A stretch of 64,000 nucleotides of DNA from a bacterium (lineage in GTDB: Bacteria; Gemmatimonadota; Gemmatimonadetes; Longimicrobiales; RSA9), in NCBI GenBank assembly GCA_003242735.1, contig QGVH01000019.1, positions 1 through 64,000 of the forward strand, in the 5' to 3' direction. Shown one piece after another: positions 20,755 to 29,322 of this stretch. The position numbers were made by a program, and so were the translations under genes. How positions within the stretch are numbered: position 1 is the stretch's first letter; each line of letters starts with the position of its first letter. The notes beneath the pieces were generated by a model, which was given only the letters and a program-made list of their open reading frames with translations, was not told where the DNA came from and did no database searches.

Positions 20755-21972
20755 ATGAGTACGGCGTCCGGGCGTGCAGCGGGCGGGCGCTTCGGCGGCG
20801 TCGCCGCGCGGCTCGAGGAGATCCAGGCGGCGCTGCGGGAACAGGGGCTGGACGGGTGGTTGCTGTACGACCTGCACGCGCGCAACGCGGTCGCAGCGCG
20901 GCTGCTGGGGCTGGGCGACCTGACGCGGCGTTACTTCGTGCTGCTGCCGGCGGAGGGCGAGCCGCACGCGGTGACGCACCGGATCGAACAGGGGCCCTGG
21001 GTGGAGTGGCCGTGGGTGCGGCACGAGTACTCGGCGTGGCGCGAGCTGGACGCGGTGCTCGCGGAGCTGCTGGCGGGCAAGCGCGTCGCGATGGAGATCT
21101 CGCCGCGCGACGCCGTGCCGGCGGTGGACGTCGTGCCGGCGGGCGTGCTGGAGCTGGTCCGGTCCGCGGGCGCGGAGGTCGTCTCCTCCGGCGACCTGAT
21201 CACGCGCTTCTACTCTCGCTGGACCGCGGAGGGCCTCGCCTCGCACCGGCGCGCCGCCGGCGTGCTCGCCGCGGTCGCGGCGGAGGCGTTCCAGCGGGCT
21301 GCGGCGGCCCTCCGGTCCGGCGAGACGATGTACGAGGGGGAGCTGCGGCGTTGGGTGCTGGACGAACTCGCGGCGCGGGGCTGCGGCGTCGGCGCGGACG
21401 CCATCGTGGCGGTGGGGGCGAACGCGGCCGACCCGCACTACGAGACGGGCGAGCGGGGCGCGCCGCTGGTCCGCGACCAGGTGCTGCTCCTGGACCTGTG
21501 GGCGAAGGAGCGCGAGGACCTGGTGTACGCGGACCAGACGTGGATGGCGTACCTGGGCGAGTCGGTGCCGGGGCGGATCATCGCGCTGTGGGAGGTGGTG
21601 CGCGATGCGCGGGATGCCGGGGTGTCGTTCCTGCGGGAGCGGTGGGCGGCCGGGCAGCCGGTGCAGGGGAGGGAGGTGGACGATGTCGTGCGGGGCGTCA
21701 TCACCGCGCGTGGCTACGGCGAGGCGTTCGTGCACCGGACCGGGCACTCCATCGATTCCGCGACGCACGGCATGGGGCCCAACATCGACAACCTCGAGAC
21801 GAGCGAGACCCGGCTGCTCATCCCGGGGGTGGGCTTCTCGATCGAGCCGGGCATCTACCTGCGCGGGGACGTGGGGCTGCGCAGCGAGATCAACGTGTAC
21901 ATGGGCGAGGCCGGGCCGGAGGTGACCCCGACGTCGCCGCAAGTGGAGCTGCCCGCCTTGCTCGCATCGTGA
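20755..21972 (+). CDS. M24 family metallopeptidase (Xaa-Pro aminopeptidase-like)
   Basis: Pita-bread-fold peptidase, 405 residues: an N-terminal creatinase-like domain (about 1-165) and a C-terminal M24 domain (about 170-395). Metal ligands are seen in LLLDLWAK and YADQTW (Asp), HRTGHSID (His), GFSIEPGIYL (Glu) and the late RSEINVYM (Glu). Members cleave N-terminal Xaa-Pro bonds of peptides. GGAGGAGG just upstream fixes the ATG at 20755. The stop shares one base with the following start (TGATG), so the GvpF/L-like gene is translationally coupled to it. Confidence 0.9.
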   Translation: MSTASGRAAGGRFGGVAARLEEIQAALREQGLDGWLLYDLHARNAVAARLLGLGDLTRRYFVLLPAEGEPHAVTHRIEQGPWVEWPWVRHEYSAWRELDAVLAELLAGKRVAMEISPRDAVPAVDVVPAGVLELVRSAGAEVVSSGDLITRFYSRWTAEGLASHRRAAGVLAAVAAEAFQRAAAALRSGETMYEGELRRWVLDELAARGCGVGADAIVAVGANAADPHYETGERGAPLVRDQVLLLDLWAKEREDLVYADQTWMAYLGESVPGRIIALWEVVRDARDAGVSFLRERWAAGQPVQGREVDDVVRGVITARGYGEAFVHRTGHSIDSATHGMGPNIDNLETSETRLLIPGVGFSIEPGIYLRGDVGLRSEINVYMGEAGPEVTPTSPQVELPALLAS

Positions 21973-22622
21973 TGTCGAACGAGGGGGCACCCGGAGCGGC
22001 GCCTGCCGGCGCGGCGCGGACCGAGACCGGGCTCTACCTGTACGGCGTGGTCCGGGCCAGCGGCTGGCGCCCCTGGCGTGGGGGCGACGAGGAGGGGGTG
22101 CAGCGCGTGCGTTACCGCGACCTGGCGGCGCTGGTCCGGCCGGCGCCGTTCGAGCTGCCGGCGCTCGATCGGCAGGTGCTGCTCTCCCACCAGCGTGCCG
22201 TGGAGCAGGCGATGCGGCGCCATTCGATCCTGCCTGCGCCGGCCGGTGTGGTGTTCCGCGGGCGCCGGCCGCTCATCCGCTTCCTGGAGGACCAGTACGT
22301 CGCGCTGGACGAGGGTCTCGCCTTCGTCGAGAACCACTGGGAGCTCCGGCTTCACATCACGCCCGCGAGGGAGGGCGAGCCCGATGCGGAGCTGGCGGAC
22401 AGCGCCGCCCGGCTCTATGCGGAGCTGCGCCGCGGCGTGCGCGCGGCGATCCCGTTCCCGCGCTCGGGGCGTCGCCTCCTCAGCGCCGCGTTCCTGGTGG
22501 ACCGCGGCTCGTGGGCGCACTTCGTCGAGCGGGCGCACGACCTCGGGGCCCAGCATCCCGGGCTCGTCGTGGACGTGACGGGCCCGTGGCCGCCGTACGA
22601 TTTCGTGAAAATGGTCGTCTGA
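21972..22622 (+). CDS. GvpF/GvpL gas-vesicle-family protein (orphan)
   Basis: A 216-residue protein matching the GvpL/GvpF family: N-terminal LYLYGVVRA, the core RDLAALVRP, HQRAVEQAMRRHSILPAP, VVFRGRRPLIRFLE, WELRLHI and the diagnostic end VDVTGPWPPYDFV. These proteins are minor gas-vesicle components or assembly factors. No gvpA, gvpN or other gas-vesicle gene is nearby; instead it sits between an M24 peptidase (TGATG coupling) and priA, so its role here may differ. Family membership is clear by motif; function is inferred to be uncertain. Confidence 0.85.
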   Translation: MSNEGAPGAAPAGAARTETGLYLYGVVRASGWRPWRGGDEEGVQRVRYRDLAALVRPAPFELPALDRQVLLSHQRAVEQAMRRHSILPAPAGVVFRGRRPLIRFLEDQYVALDEGLAFVENHWELRLHITPAREGEPDAELADSAARLYAELRRGVRAAIPFPRSGRRLLSAAFLVDRGSWAHFVERAHDLGAQHPGLVVDVTGPWPPYDFVKMVV

Positions 22623-22637
22623 GCGGGCCCGCCTCCG

Positions 22638-24965
22638 ATGCTGGTTGACGTCGCGCTGCCGCTGCCGATCCCGCGGCTCTTCACGTACAGGGTCGAGCAG
22701 GGGGACGTGGCGGCCGGGACCCGGGTGCTGGTGCCGTTCCGCGGGCGCCGCTTGATCGGCTGGGTCACCGGCCCGTGCACGGAGGCCGTGGACCCGGCCC
22801 GGGTCCGCCCGGTCACCGCGGTGCTGGATGAGGTGCCGACGGTGCCGCCGGAGCTCTTGCGCCTGTGCCGCTGGGTCGCGGACTACTACGCCGCGCCGCT
22901 GGGCCAGGTGCTGCGGGCGGCGTTGCCGACGGTGCTCTCGGACACGCGCCGGCCCGAGCCGCCGGTGCGGACCCGGCGCATTTTGCGCCTGACCCGCGAG
23001 CTGCCGAGTCTCCAGGAGCGGGACGAACTGTTCGGGCGGGCGCGGCAGCAGCGCGCCTGCTACGAGGCGGTGGAGGGGTTGGGCGGCAGCGCCGAGGTGG
23101 CCCACCTGACCCGCCGGCTCGGCTTCTCGCTGGGCGTGCTCCGTGGCCTCGTTGCGCGGGGAGTGGCGGAGATCGTCGAGCGCGAGGTGGAGCGCGACCC
23201 GTTCGCCAGCATGCCGGCGCCGCCCCCGCCGCGCTTCGAGCTGACGCCGGCGCAACGGCGCGCCCGGGATGCGCTGGTCGCTGCCGCCGAGGCGATCGCC
23301 GGGGCGCGGAGCGGCGCGTCCGACGGCGCGGAACCCGATCTGCGCCCCTTCCTGCTCCTGGGCGTGACCGGCTCGGGGAAGACCCTCGTCTACATCGAGC
23401 TGCTGCGCGAGGTGGTGGAGCGGCAGGGCCGCGGCGCCATCGTGTTGGTGCCCGAGATCGCGCTGACGCCGCAAACGGTGGCGCGGTTCCGGAGCCAGTT
23501 CGGCGACCTCGTCGCGGTGCTGCACTCGGCGCTCTCGGACGGCGAGCGGTTCGACGCGTGGCGGGCGCTCCGCAACGGCGAGCGGCGCATCGTGGTGGGC
23601 GCGCGCTCGAGCGTGTTCGCGCCCGTGCAGGACCTGGGCGCCATCATCGTGGACGAAGAGCACGAGGGCACGTACAAGCAGTCGGACGAGGCGCCACGGT
23701 ACCACGCGCGCGAGGTCGCCATTATGCGCGCCCGGATGAGCGGCGCGGTGTGCGTCCTCGGCAGCGCGACGCCCTCCCTCGAGAGCTGGCACAACGCGCA
23801 GACGGGCAAGTACCGGCTGCTGGAGCTGCCGGAGCGGGTCGAGGGCCGGCCGCTGCCGCCGGTCCGGGTGATCGACATGCGGGCGCGTCCCGGCCCCGCC
23901 CCCGCCCCGCCGGCCCGCCTCCCGGCGGAGGGAGCCACGGGTGGGGAGCGCCGGCAGGACGTGCTTGCGCCGGAGCTGGTGGAGGCGATCCGGCTGCGGC
24001 TCGAGCGGAGGGAGCAGGTCATCCTGCTGCTCAACCGTCGCGGCTACGCGACCTTCGTCCAGTGCCGCGAGTGCGGCAACGTGTGGCGCTGCCGGCAGTG
24101 CAACGTCGCGCTCACCTACCACCGCACGCGCCGGCGCCTCGTGTGCCACTACTGCTTCCACGCGGAGCCGCCGCCCATCACCTGCGACCGGTGCGCCTCC
24201 GGCGACCTCTCGTTCCGCGGCATGGGCACCGAGCAGGTCGAACGGGCGGTGATCGAGACGTTCCCCACCGCGCGCGTCGCCCGCATGGACGTGGACACCA
24301 CGTCCGGCAAGTGGTCCCACCACGAGATCCTCGACCGCGTGGGCCGGGGCGAGGTGGACATCCTGCTCGGGACCCAGATGATCGCCAAGGGGCTGGACTT
24401 CCCGCGGGTCACGCTGGTCGGCGTGGTCAACGCGGACGTGGGGCTCAACCTGCCGGACTTCCGCGCCACGGAGCGCACCTTCCAGCTCCTCACCCAGGTG
24501 GCGGGCCGCGCCGGCCGGGGACCCGCCGGCGGCGAGGTGTTGATCCAGACGTCGCTCCCCAACCACTACGCCATCCGCGCCGCCCTCGCCCACGACTACA
24601 AGGGGTTCGCCGCCCGCGAGCTCGAGGAGCGGCGCGAGCCCCGCTACCCCCCCCACTGCCGCCTGGTCAACGTCGTCATCAGCGGGACCGACGAGCTGGC
24701 CGTCCAGGAGGAGGCCGAGCGCGCCGCCACCTGGACCCGCGACTTCGTCCGCCGCGAGGCCCGCGGCGACGTCGAGGTGACCGGGCCCGCTCCTTGCCCC
24801 ATCGACCGGATACGGGGCCGCTGGCGCTGGCACTTCCTGCTCCGCAGCCCTCGCGCCGAGCCCATCGGCCGCACGTGCCGGGCGCTCCACGAGCGCTTCA
24901 CCGTGCGGCCCGGGTCGGCCGAGCTCCGCATGGCGATCGATCGGGACCCGGTGGCCCTGCTCTGA
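22638..24965 (+). CDS. priA: Primosomal protein N' (replication restart helicase PriA)
   Basis: Superfamily 2 DNA helicase that reloads the replisome at stalled forks. It is 775 residues, normal length. The order is an N-terminal 3'-DNA-binding domain (VDVALPLPIPRLFTYRV), Walker A GVTGSGKT, the DEEH box in IIVDEEHEGTYKQ, LGSATPSLES, eight zinc-binding cysteines in four CxxC pairs (CRECG, CRQC, CHYC, CDRC), the helicase C motif GTQMIAKGLDFP and QVAGRAGRG. An extra Arg/Ala/Pro-rich stretch precedes the zinc region. It lies 15 nt after the GvpF/L-like gene. Confidence 0.97.
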   Translation: MLVDVALPLPIPRLFTYRVEQGDVAAGTRVLVPFRGRRLIGWVTGPCTEAVDPARVRPVTAVLDEVPTVPPELLRLCRWVADYYAAPLGQVLRAALPTVLSDTRRPEPPVRTRRILRLTRELPSLQERDELFGRARQQRACYEAVEGLGGSAEVAHLTRRLGFSLGVLRGLVARGVAEIVEREVERDPFASMPAPPPPRFELTPAQRRARDALVAAAEAIAGARSGASDGAEPDLRPFLLLGVTGSGKTLVYIELLREVVERQGRGAIVLVPEIALTPQTVARFRSQFGDLVAVLHSALSDGERFDAWRALRNGERRIVVGARSSVFAPVQDLGAIIVDEEHEGTYKQSDEAPRYHAREVAIMRARMSGAVCVLGSATPSLESWHNAQTGKYRLLELPERVEGRPLPPVRVIDMRARPGPAPAPPARLPAEGATGGERRQDVLAPELVEAIRLRLERREQVILLLNRRGYATFVQCRECGNVWRCRQCNVALTYHRTRRRLVCHYCFHAEPPPITCDRCASGDLSFRGMGTEQVERAVIETFPTARVARMDVDTTSGKWSHHEILDRVGRGEVDILLGTQMIAKGLDFPRVTLVGVVNADVGLNLPDFRATERTFQLLTQVAGRAGRGPAGGEVLIQTSLPNHYAIRAALAHDYKGFAARELEERREPRYPPHCRLVNVVISGTDELAVQEEAERAATWTRDFVRREARGDVEVTGPAPCPIDRIRGRWRWHFLLRSPRAEPIGRTCRALHERFTVRPGSAELRMAIDRDPVALL

Positions 24966-24974
24966 GGCGCCCGA

Positions 24975-25003
24975 TTGTGCGGAACCCGGGCCGGCGCTAG
25001 ACT
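24975..25003 (+). promoter_or_regulatory. Sigma-70-type promoter
   Basis: TTGTGC (24975-24980), 17 bp, TAGACT (24998-25003), directly after the priA stop. It would give a leader of about 145 nt for the HNH endonuclease gene. Confidence 0.6.
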
Positions 25004-25154
25004 ATCTGTCGGATCGGCAGACGAGTCCGGCCGGCGCGGACGGCGGTGCCGGGGGCGGCCGGAGTGGGTCGGCTCCGCAGGCGGCTGGCGAACAAAGAAC
25101 CAATCCGGAGCGTATCATCCGGTGTGGCCGCAACGGAGGTAGGTGAACACGGCC

Positions 25155-25745
25155 ATGGGTTGCCTGGCCCTCAACGCGTCGTTCGAGCCGCTCACGATCC
25201 TGCCGGTACGCCGCGCGCTCCGGTTGGTGATCGATCGCAAGGCCGAGATCCTGGAGATCGATGAGACGCGGGTCTTCCGCTCGGAGCGGCGGCAGTTGCC
25301 GTGCCCTTCGGTCATCCGGCTGGTGCGGTACGTCCAGGTCCCGCGCAAGTTCCGGCGGCAGGTCACGAACACCTTCCTGTTCGCGCGGGACAACTACCGC
25401 TGCGAGTACTGCGGGCGGCACCGCTCGGAGCTCCGCGGCCGGGAGTTCCTGACGCGGGATCACATCGTGCCGCTCTCGCGCGGCGGCGAGAACACATGGA
25501 CGAACGTGGTGACGGCGTGCTCGCCGTGCAACAACAAGAAGGGCAACCACCTGCCGCACGAGGTGGGGATGCGCGTGTTGCACGAGCCCAAGGAGCCGAA
25601 CTACGTGGAGCTGGTGTGGGCAGTGCGGAAGGTGACGCCCGTGCAGGCGAAGTACATCAAGATGTTCTACGGCGAGGACGTGTTGAGGGTGCTGCAGGAC
25701 GTGACGCCGTCGGAGGAGACGCCGTCTGCGGCGTCGGCCGCGTGA
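25155..25745 (+). CDS. HNH endonuclease
   Basis: A 196-residue HNH nuclease of the stand-alone type common in soil bacteria. The C-terminal half carries the zinc pair CEYCG, the catalytic DHIVPLSRGG, NTWTNVVTAC and the second zinc pair CSPCNNKKG. The N-terminal part (LNASFEPLTILPVRRALRLVIDRKAEIL) is the conserved companion domain of this subfamily. A GGAGGTAGGTGA stretch (25135-25146) precedes ATG 25155 by 8 nt; GTG 25143 lies too close to it. Genes of this type are usually chromosomal and not part of a mobile element, and nothing mobile is visible here. The biological role is unknown. Confidence 0.9.
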   Translation: MGCLALNASFEPLTILPVRRALRLVIDRKAEILEIDETRVFRSERRQLPCPSVIRLVRYVQVPRKFRRQVTNTFLFARDNYRCEYCGRHRSELRGREFLTRDHIVPLSRGGENTWTNVVTACSPCNNKKGNHLPHEVGMRVLHEPKEPNYVELVWAVRKVTPVQAKYIKMFYGEDVLRVLQDVTPSEETPSAASAA

Positions 25746-25775
25746 GCGGACCACGGGCCCGCGCGACGCGGATGC

Positions 25776-25815
25776 GAGAGCGGCCGGGCGGGATTCCACC
25801 CGCCCGGCCGCTCTC
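25776..25815. terminator. Bidirectional terminator between converging genes
   Basis: A perfect 17-bp stem, GAGAGCGGCCGGGCGGG (25776-25792) and its complement (25799-25815), with the 6-nt loop ATTCCA. It separates the HNH gene (+) from the Yip1 gene (-), followed on the plus strand by ACGTTTTCG. Confidence 0.85.
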
Positions 25816-25853
25816 ACGTTTTCGCGTGTGGCGGCGACCTCAGCTGCGCCGGG

Positions 25854-26555
25854 TCAAGCGGCGAGCGTCACCAGTGCGGCGAGGCCCGCCAGGATCACGC
25901 CCAGCACGAACAACGCGATGGCCGGTGCGAGGATGGCCGCCAGCGCCCGGCCCGTCGTGGTGCCGTGGACCTCGCGCAGCCCGATGACGGCCAGCACGAA
26001 CCACCACGCCATCGCCGCGAACGTGCCGATGAGCGGGACGACGACGAAGAGCTGCGTTGCGCCGGTGTAAGCCAGCGCGCGCAGCGTGGCGCCGAGGCCG
26101 TTGTGCGCGCCGCGGAAGATGACGAGTCCGACGTGGACGATCAGCGCGGCGATCCCCAGAAAGACGAGAGAGGACAGCGGCGACAGGAGGAAGCCCACCA
26201 GGCGCGCGCCAAAGTCGCCGTCACCCACTCCGAGGAGCACGGCAAGGAAGCTTCCTGGGGCGACGAAGGAAGCGAAGACCGTCCCCCAGAAGAGCGTGAT
26301 CCCCGCGCCCGCCACGGCCAACAGCAGGTAGTACACAACGGCGGGGCCGAGCGGGGAGGAGACGGGCATGGCGCGGAAGAACCGTGTGGGCTCGAGCAGG
26401 CTCCGGCGGATCGTCTCGCCGAGGGCGTCGAGCGTGGAGAGGCGCGGCCCCGGCGGCCAGGGGAACGCGGCCTCCGCCGCCGTGGCCGGGTCAGGTGACG
26501 CCTCTCGGGTCGTCTGATCGAACGATGCCTGCTCCAACGGGCGGTCGTCCATCAT
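25854..26555 (-). CDS. Yip1-family integral membrane protein
   Basis: A 233-residue membrane protein. The first 50 residues are cytoplasmic and acidic, followed by the amphipathic stretch TIRRSLLEPTRFFRAM typical of the bacterial Yip1 domain and then five hydrophobic segments (VVYYLLLAVAGAGITLFWG; FLLSPLSSLVFLGIAALIVH; ATQLFVVVPLIGTF; WWFVLAVIGL; ILAPAIALFVLGVILAGL). The conserved GLREVHGTT motif is present. Its ATG overlaps the stop of the response-regulator gene (ATGA), so the two are translated together. Molecular function in bacteria is unknown. Confidence 0.85.
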   Translation of the reverse strand: MMDDRPLEQASFDQTTREASPDPATAAEAAFPWPPGPRLSTLDALGETIRRSLLEPTRFFRAMPVSSPLGPAVVYYLLLAVAGAGITLFWGTVFASFVAPGSFLAVLLGVGDGDFGARLVGFLLSPLSSLVFLGIAALIVHVGLVIFRGAHNGLGATLRALAYTGATQLFVVVPLIGTFAAMAWWFVLAVIGLREVHGTTTGRALAAILAPAIALFVLGVILAGLAALVTLAA

Positions 26556-26953
26556 GCCCCCTGGTCGACGAGGTCCCTGACCTTCGCGAGCAACGCGCGT
26601 GTGTCCACGGGCTTGGCCACGATGTCGTCGGCGCCCGCTTCCATGGAAACCCGCTGGGCGCTGTCCATGGCCGTAACCGCGATAATGGGAATCGTACGGG
26701 TGTCTTCGCGGCTGCGCAACTCGCGGATGGCCTGGAGCCCGTCGAACTCGGGCATCATGATGTCCATGAGGATCAGGTCGGGGTGCTCGGCGACGGCTCG
26801 CTCGACGGCCTCGCGGCCGTTGGTGGCCTCGAGGGCCCGATAGCCCACGGCCTCGAGGAGCATCCGCAATGCGTGCCGGCTGTCGAAGTGATCCTCGGCG
26901 ACGAGGATGGTCGCGCGGGACGCTTCCGGTGGGGCGCTGGACAGGTGCTGCAT
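26552..26953 (-). CDS. Single-domain response regulator (CheY-like receiver)
   Basis: A 133-residue receiver domain without an output domain. Acidic pocket AEDHFD, phospho-acceptor Asp64 in LILMDIMMPEFDG, Thr in AVTAM and the conserved Lys114 in IVAKP are all present, so it should be functional. The longer frame back to 27283 overlaps another gene; the start MQHLSS is chosen because it is just before the domain. It lies between a small hypothetical gene and the Yip1 gene, downstream of a sensor kinase on the same strand, and is probably phosphorylated by that kinase. Confidence 0.92.
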   Translation of the reverse strand: MQHLSSAPPEASRATILVAEDHFDSRHALRMLLEAVGYRALEATNGREAVERAVAEHPDLILMDIMMPEFDGLQAIRELRSREDTRTIPIIAVTAMDSAQRVSMEAGADDIVAKPVDTRALLAKVRDLVDQGA

Positions 26954-27050
26954 AGCCGCTCGCCTCTTCGCTTGCGCAGGGGCGCCGTTGCCCCGGGGAG
27001 AGCTTCTCCGCGCGGGGTGCCGTGGAGAACGCAAGTTCTGCGCCAGGTCG

Positions 27051-27362
27051 CTACTCCGCTTCGGCTTCGGGCGACCAGGGCCGGCCCCACTCCTGCTCGG
27101 CTTCCCGGGCGCGCTCGATGGCGTCCTGGATGACCCGGCGGGCCTCGCGGACCTCCTCGGGCTCGTCCGTCCCGGAGAAGAAGCGGCCCGTGGCGCGGAC
27201 CTCGTACGCAAAGATCTTTGCACGCAGGTCGCCCAGTACCCGGAGCAGGCTGGGCGTCGCTTCCAGCAGCCGGCCCTCGCCATCGAGGCGGAGGATCAAC
27301 TCGGCGAAACGGCGCAGGTCGGCCGTGAGCTCTTCTGGCCTGATGTCGTCGTAGAGTCCCAT
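27051..27362 (-). CDS. Small hypothetical protein in the kinase operon
   Basis: A 103-residue, mostly helical, charged protein (MGLYDDIRPEELTADLRRFAELILRL..., end acidic EAEAE) with no signal or membrane segment. It sits between the sensor kinase and the receiver gene on the same strand, which suggests a role in the same signalling path. The helix with regularly spaced Ala/Leu/Arg (RRVIQDAIERAREAEQEW) could be a coiled coil. No family recognised; the ribosome binding site is weak. Confidence 0.6.
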   Translation of the reverse strand: MGLYDDIRPEELTADLRRFAELILRLDGEGRLLEATPSLLRVLGDLRAKIFAYEVRATGRFFSGTDEPEEVREARRVIQDAIERAREAEQEWGRPWSPEAEAE

Positions 27363-27407
27363 GACGGATCCGGGTGGTCTCGGCAGGTGGGGACGGACAG
27401 CCCCGAT

Positions 27408-28745
27408 CTAGGCATCGGCGGTCGCGACTTCGACCGCGGGTGCGGGGCAGGGCAGGAACAGCTCGAACGTCGAGCGGACGCCCGGCTCGCTCTCGACCCG
27501 TAGCTCTCCGCCCAAGAGGCGGGCGAGGCGGCTCGAGATGGCGAGCCCGAGGCCGACGCCGGCCGCGGCCCCCTCGCCCTGGGGCGGCGCGACCTGGACG
27601 AACTCATCGAAAATGCTCTCCAGGTACGCCGCGGGGATGCCGATGCCGGTGTCGGTGACGGCGATCCCGACCCACCCCTCCTCGCCGGGCGGGCAGCAGG
27701 GGGAGAGCGGCCCGTCGGCTTTGTTCGCCGGCACGATGTGGCGCGCGGTGACCGTCACCGAGCCGCGCGGCGTGAACTTCACCGCGTTGGAGAGGAGGTT
27801 GAGCAGGATCTGACGCACGCGCGCGGGGTCGGTGCGCAGCCGCGGCAGCGCGGCGGCCAGCTCGATCCGCAGCTCGATGCCCTTGCCCTGGGCGTCGATC
27901 TCGATGGCGCCGACCGCGTCCCGGATGAGCGCGGGCAGATCCACGTGGTCCGGGCGCAGCTCGATGCGGCCGGCATCCAATTTCGAGAGGTCGAGCAGGT
28001 CGTCCACGATGGACAGGAGCTGGGCGCACGAGGCGCTCAGCTTCTGGAGCGCGTTCGCTTGCGCCTCGTTCATGGGTCCGTAGACGCCTTCGGCGAGGAG
28101 CTGGCTGTAGCCGAGCACCGCGTTGACAGGCGTGCGCAGGTCGTGGGTGACGCTCGCGAGGAACCGGCTCCTCGCCGCGAGGGTGCGCTCGAGCCTGCGG
28201 CTGCGACGTTCGAGGGCGGCACGGGTCCGCTCGATCTCGGCCGTCTGCTCCCGGAGGCGCGCCGCCTGCCGGCGGGACTCGGCGCGGAGCGAGGCGCGCT
28301 CCACCGCAGTGCCGGCGTGGCGCGCCATGATCTGGAGCAGGCGGCAATCGCGGGCGGGGTCGAAAGCCGCGGCGCCTCTGGACAGCAGGGCGATGACCCC
28401 CCTCGGGCCGCCTTCGCCACCCGTCTGCGAGGCCAGGACGGTGCGCCAGCCGGCCCGCGCCGCGAGTCGCGCGGACCGGATCCAGCGGCGGCAGCCCGTC
28501 CCCGTCGCACCGAGGGCGCGGCCCAGCTCATCGGCGAGCTCCCGCGCCGTGTCCTCCTCCAGGCCCACCCGGGCCAGCACCGGCGGATCCGGCGGGCGCT
28601 CCATGCTGAACAGGGCGGCCTCCGCCCCGAACGTCTCCGCCACGTGGGCAAGGAATCCGACGGCGAGCTGTGCGGGCTCGACGTCGTCCAGCAAGAGCTC
28701 CGTCGCGCGCGCGAGCGCGTCCAGATCGTCACGGTGGATCACCAT
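27408..28745 (-). CDS. GAF-domain sensor histidine kinase
   Basis: Cytoplasmic histidine kinase, 445 residues, no transmembrane segment. Order: GAF-like sensor domain (about 1-155), a coiled coil (about 155-190), HisKA with phospho-accepting His201 in SVTHDLRTPVNAVLGYSQLL, then HATPase_c with the N box [16 protein letters not shown]1 DTGIGIP and G2 GVGLGLAISSRLARLLGG. All catalytic boxes are intact. Likely partner: the single-domain receiver two genes downstream on the same strand. Start and promoter are less certain; GGAGCGGGC precedes the ATG. The signal is unknown. Confidence 0.93.
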   Translation of the reverse strand: MVIHRDDLDALARATELLLDDVEPAQLAVGFLAHVAETFGAEAALFSMERPPDPPVLARVGLEEDTARELADELGRALGATGTGCRRWIRSARLAARAGWRTVLASQTGGEGGPRGVIALLSRGAAAFDPARDCRLLQIMARHAGTAVERASLRAESRRQAARLREQTAEIERTRAALERRSRRLERTLAARSRFLASVTHDLRTPVNAVLGYSQLLAEGVYGPMNEAQANALQKLSASCAQLLSIVDDLLDLSKLDAGRIELRPDHVDLPALIRDAVGAIEIDAQGKGIELRIELAAALPRLRTDPARVRQILLNLLSNAVKFTPRGSVTVTARHIVPANKADGPLSPCCPPGEEGWVGIAVTDTGIGIPAAYLESIFDEFVQVAPPQGEGAAAGVGLGLAISSRLARLLGGELRVESEPGVRSTFELFLPCPAPAVEVATADA

Positions 28746-28837
28746 GCCCGCTCCAGCGATGCAATGCAGCCGGGCGCGGGTGCCGCAAAAGGCCGGCCAC
28801 GTCCGGGGCGCAGTCGGCCAGTCCGGCTCCGGCCTAC

Positions 28838-28866
28838 TGGACGGTCCTGCGGAACCCGCGTACCTT
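28838..28866 (+). promoter_or_regulatory. Sigma-70-type promoter of queD, leaderless
   Basis: TGGACG (28838-28843), 17 bp, TACCTT (28861-28866). The GTG start follows after only 6 nt with no ribosome binding site between. Confidence 0.6.
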
Positions 28867-28872
28867 GCTCGC

Positions 28873-29322
28873 GTGGCGAGAATCGCGTTTCTGACCAGAA
28901 AGATCCGATTTGCGGCGGCGCACCGCTACCACCGGCCGGAGTGGAGCGAGGAGGAGAACCGCCGCGTCTTCGGGCCGTGCAGCAACCCGCACGGCCACGG
29001 GCACAACTACGAGCTCGAGGTCACCGTCATGGGAGAAATCGACCCGGTCACGGGGTTCTCGGTCGACCTCGGCGCGCTGGATGAGCTGCTGGAGCGTGAG
29101 GTGAGGCGCCCGCTGGACCACCAGCACCTCAACCACGTGGTGCCGGAGTTCGGGCCGGGCGGGCAGATCCCCACCACCGAGAACATCCTGGCCTACCTGT
29201 GGCCGCGGCTGGAAGCCGGCCTGCCGCCCGGTGTGCGGCTGCACCGGCTGCGGCTGCACGAGGATCCGACGTTCTACGTGGACTACTACGGCGGCGGGGA
29301 GGCGACGCATGAGCACCGTTGA
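28873..29322 (+). CDS. queD: 6-carboxy-5,6,7,8-tetrahydropterin synthase family
   Basis: Converts 7,8-dihydroneopterin triphosphate to 6-carboxytetrahydropterin in queuosine synthesis (or acts as the related 6-pyruvoyl-tetrahydropterin synthase). The 149-residue protein has the zinc histidines His17 (AAAHRYH) and His42/His44 (HGHGHNYELEV), catalytic Cys36 in FGPCSNPHG, the Asp-His pair LDHQHLN and the late RLHEDPTFYVDYYG. Length is normal. The GTG at 28873 is the start because it follows a promoter by 6 nt, giving a leaderless mRNA. No other queuosine gene (queC, queE, queF) is in the window, so the pathway assignment rests on the family. Confidence 0.92.
   Translation: MARIAFLTRKIRFAAAHRYHRPEWSEEENRRVFGPCSNPHGHGHNYELEVTVMGEIDPVTGFSVDLGALDELLEREVRRPLDHQHLNHVVPEFGPGGQIPTTENILAYLWPRLEAGLPPGVRLHRLRLHEDPTFYVDYYGGGEATHEHR

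Noticed and set aside
21855..24890. 1011-codon minus-strand frame opposite the M24, GvpF/L and priA genes
   Set aside because: It shadows three well-supported plus-strand genes and has no domain signature.
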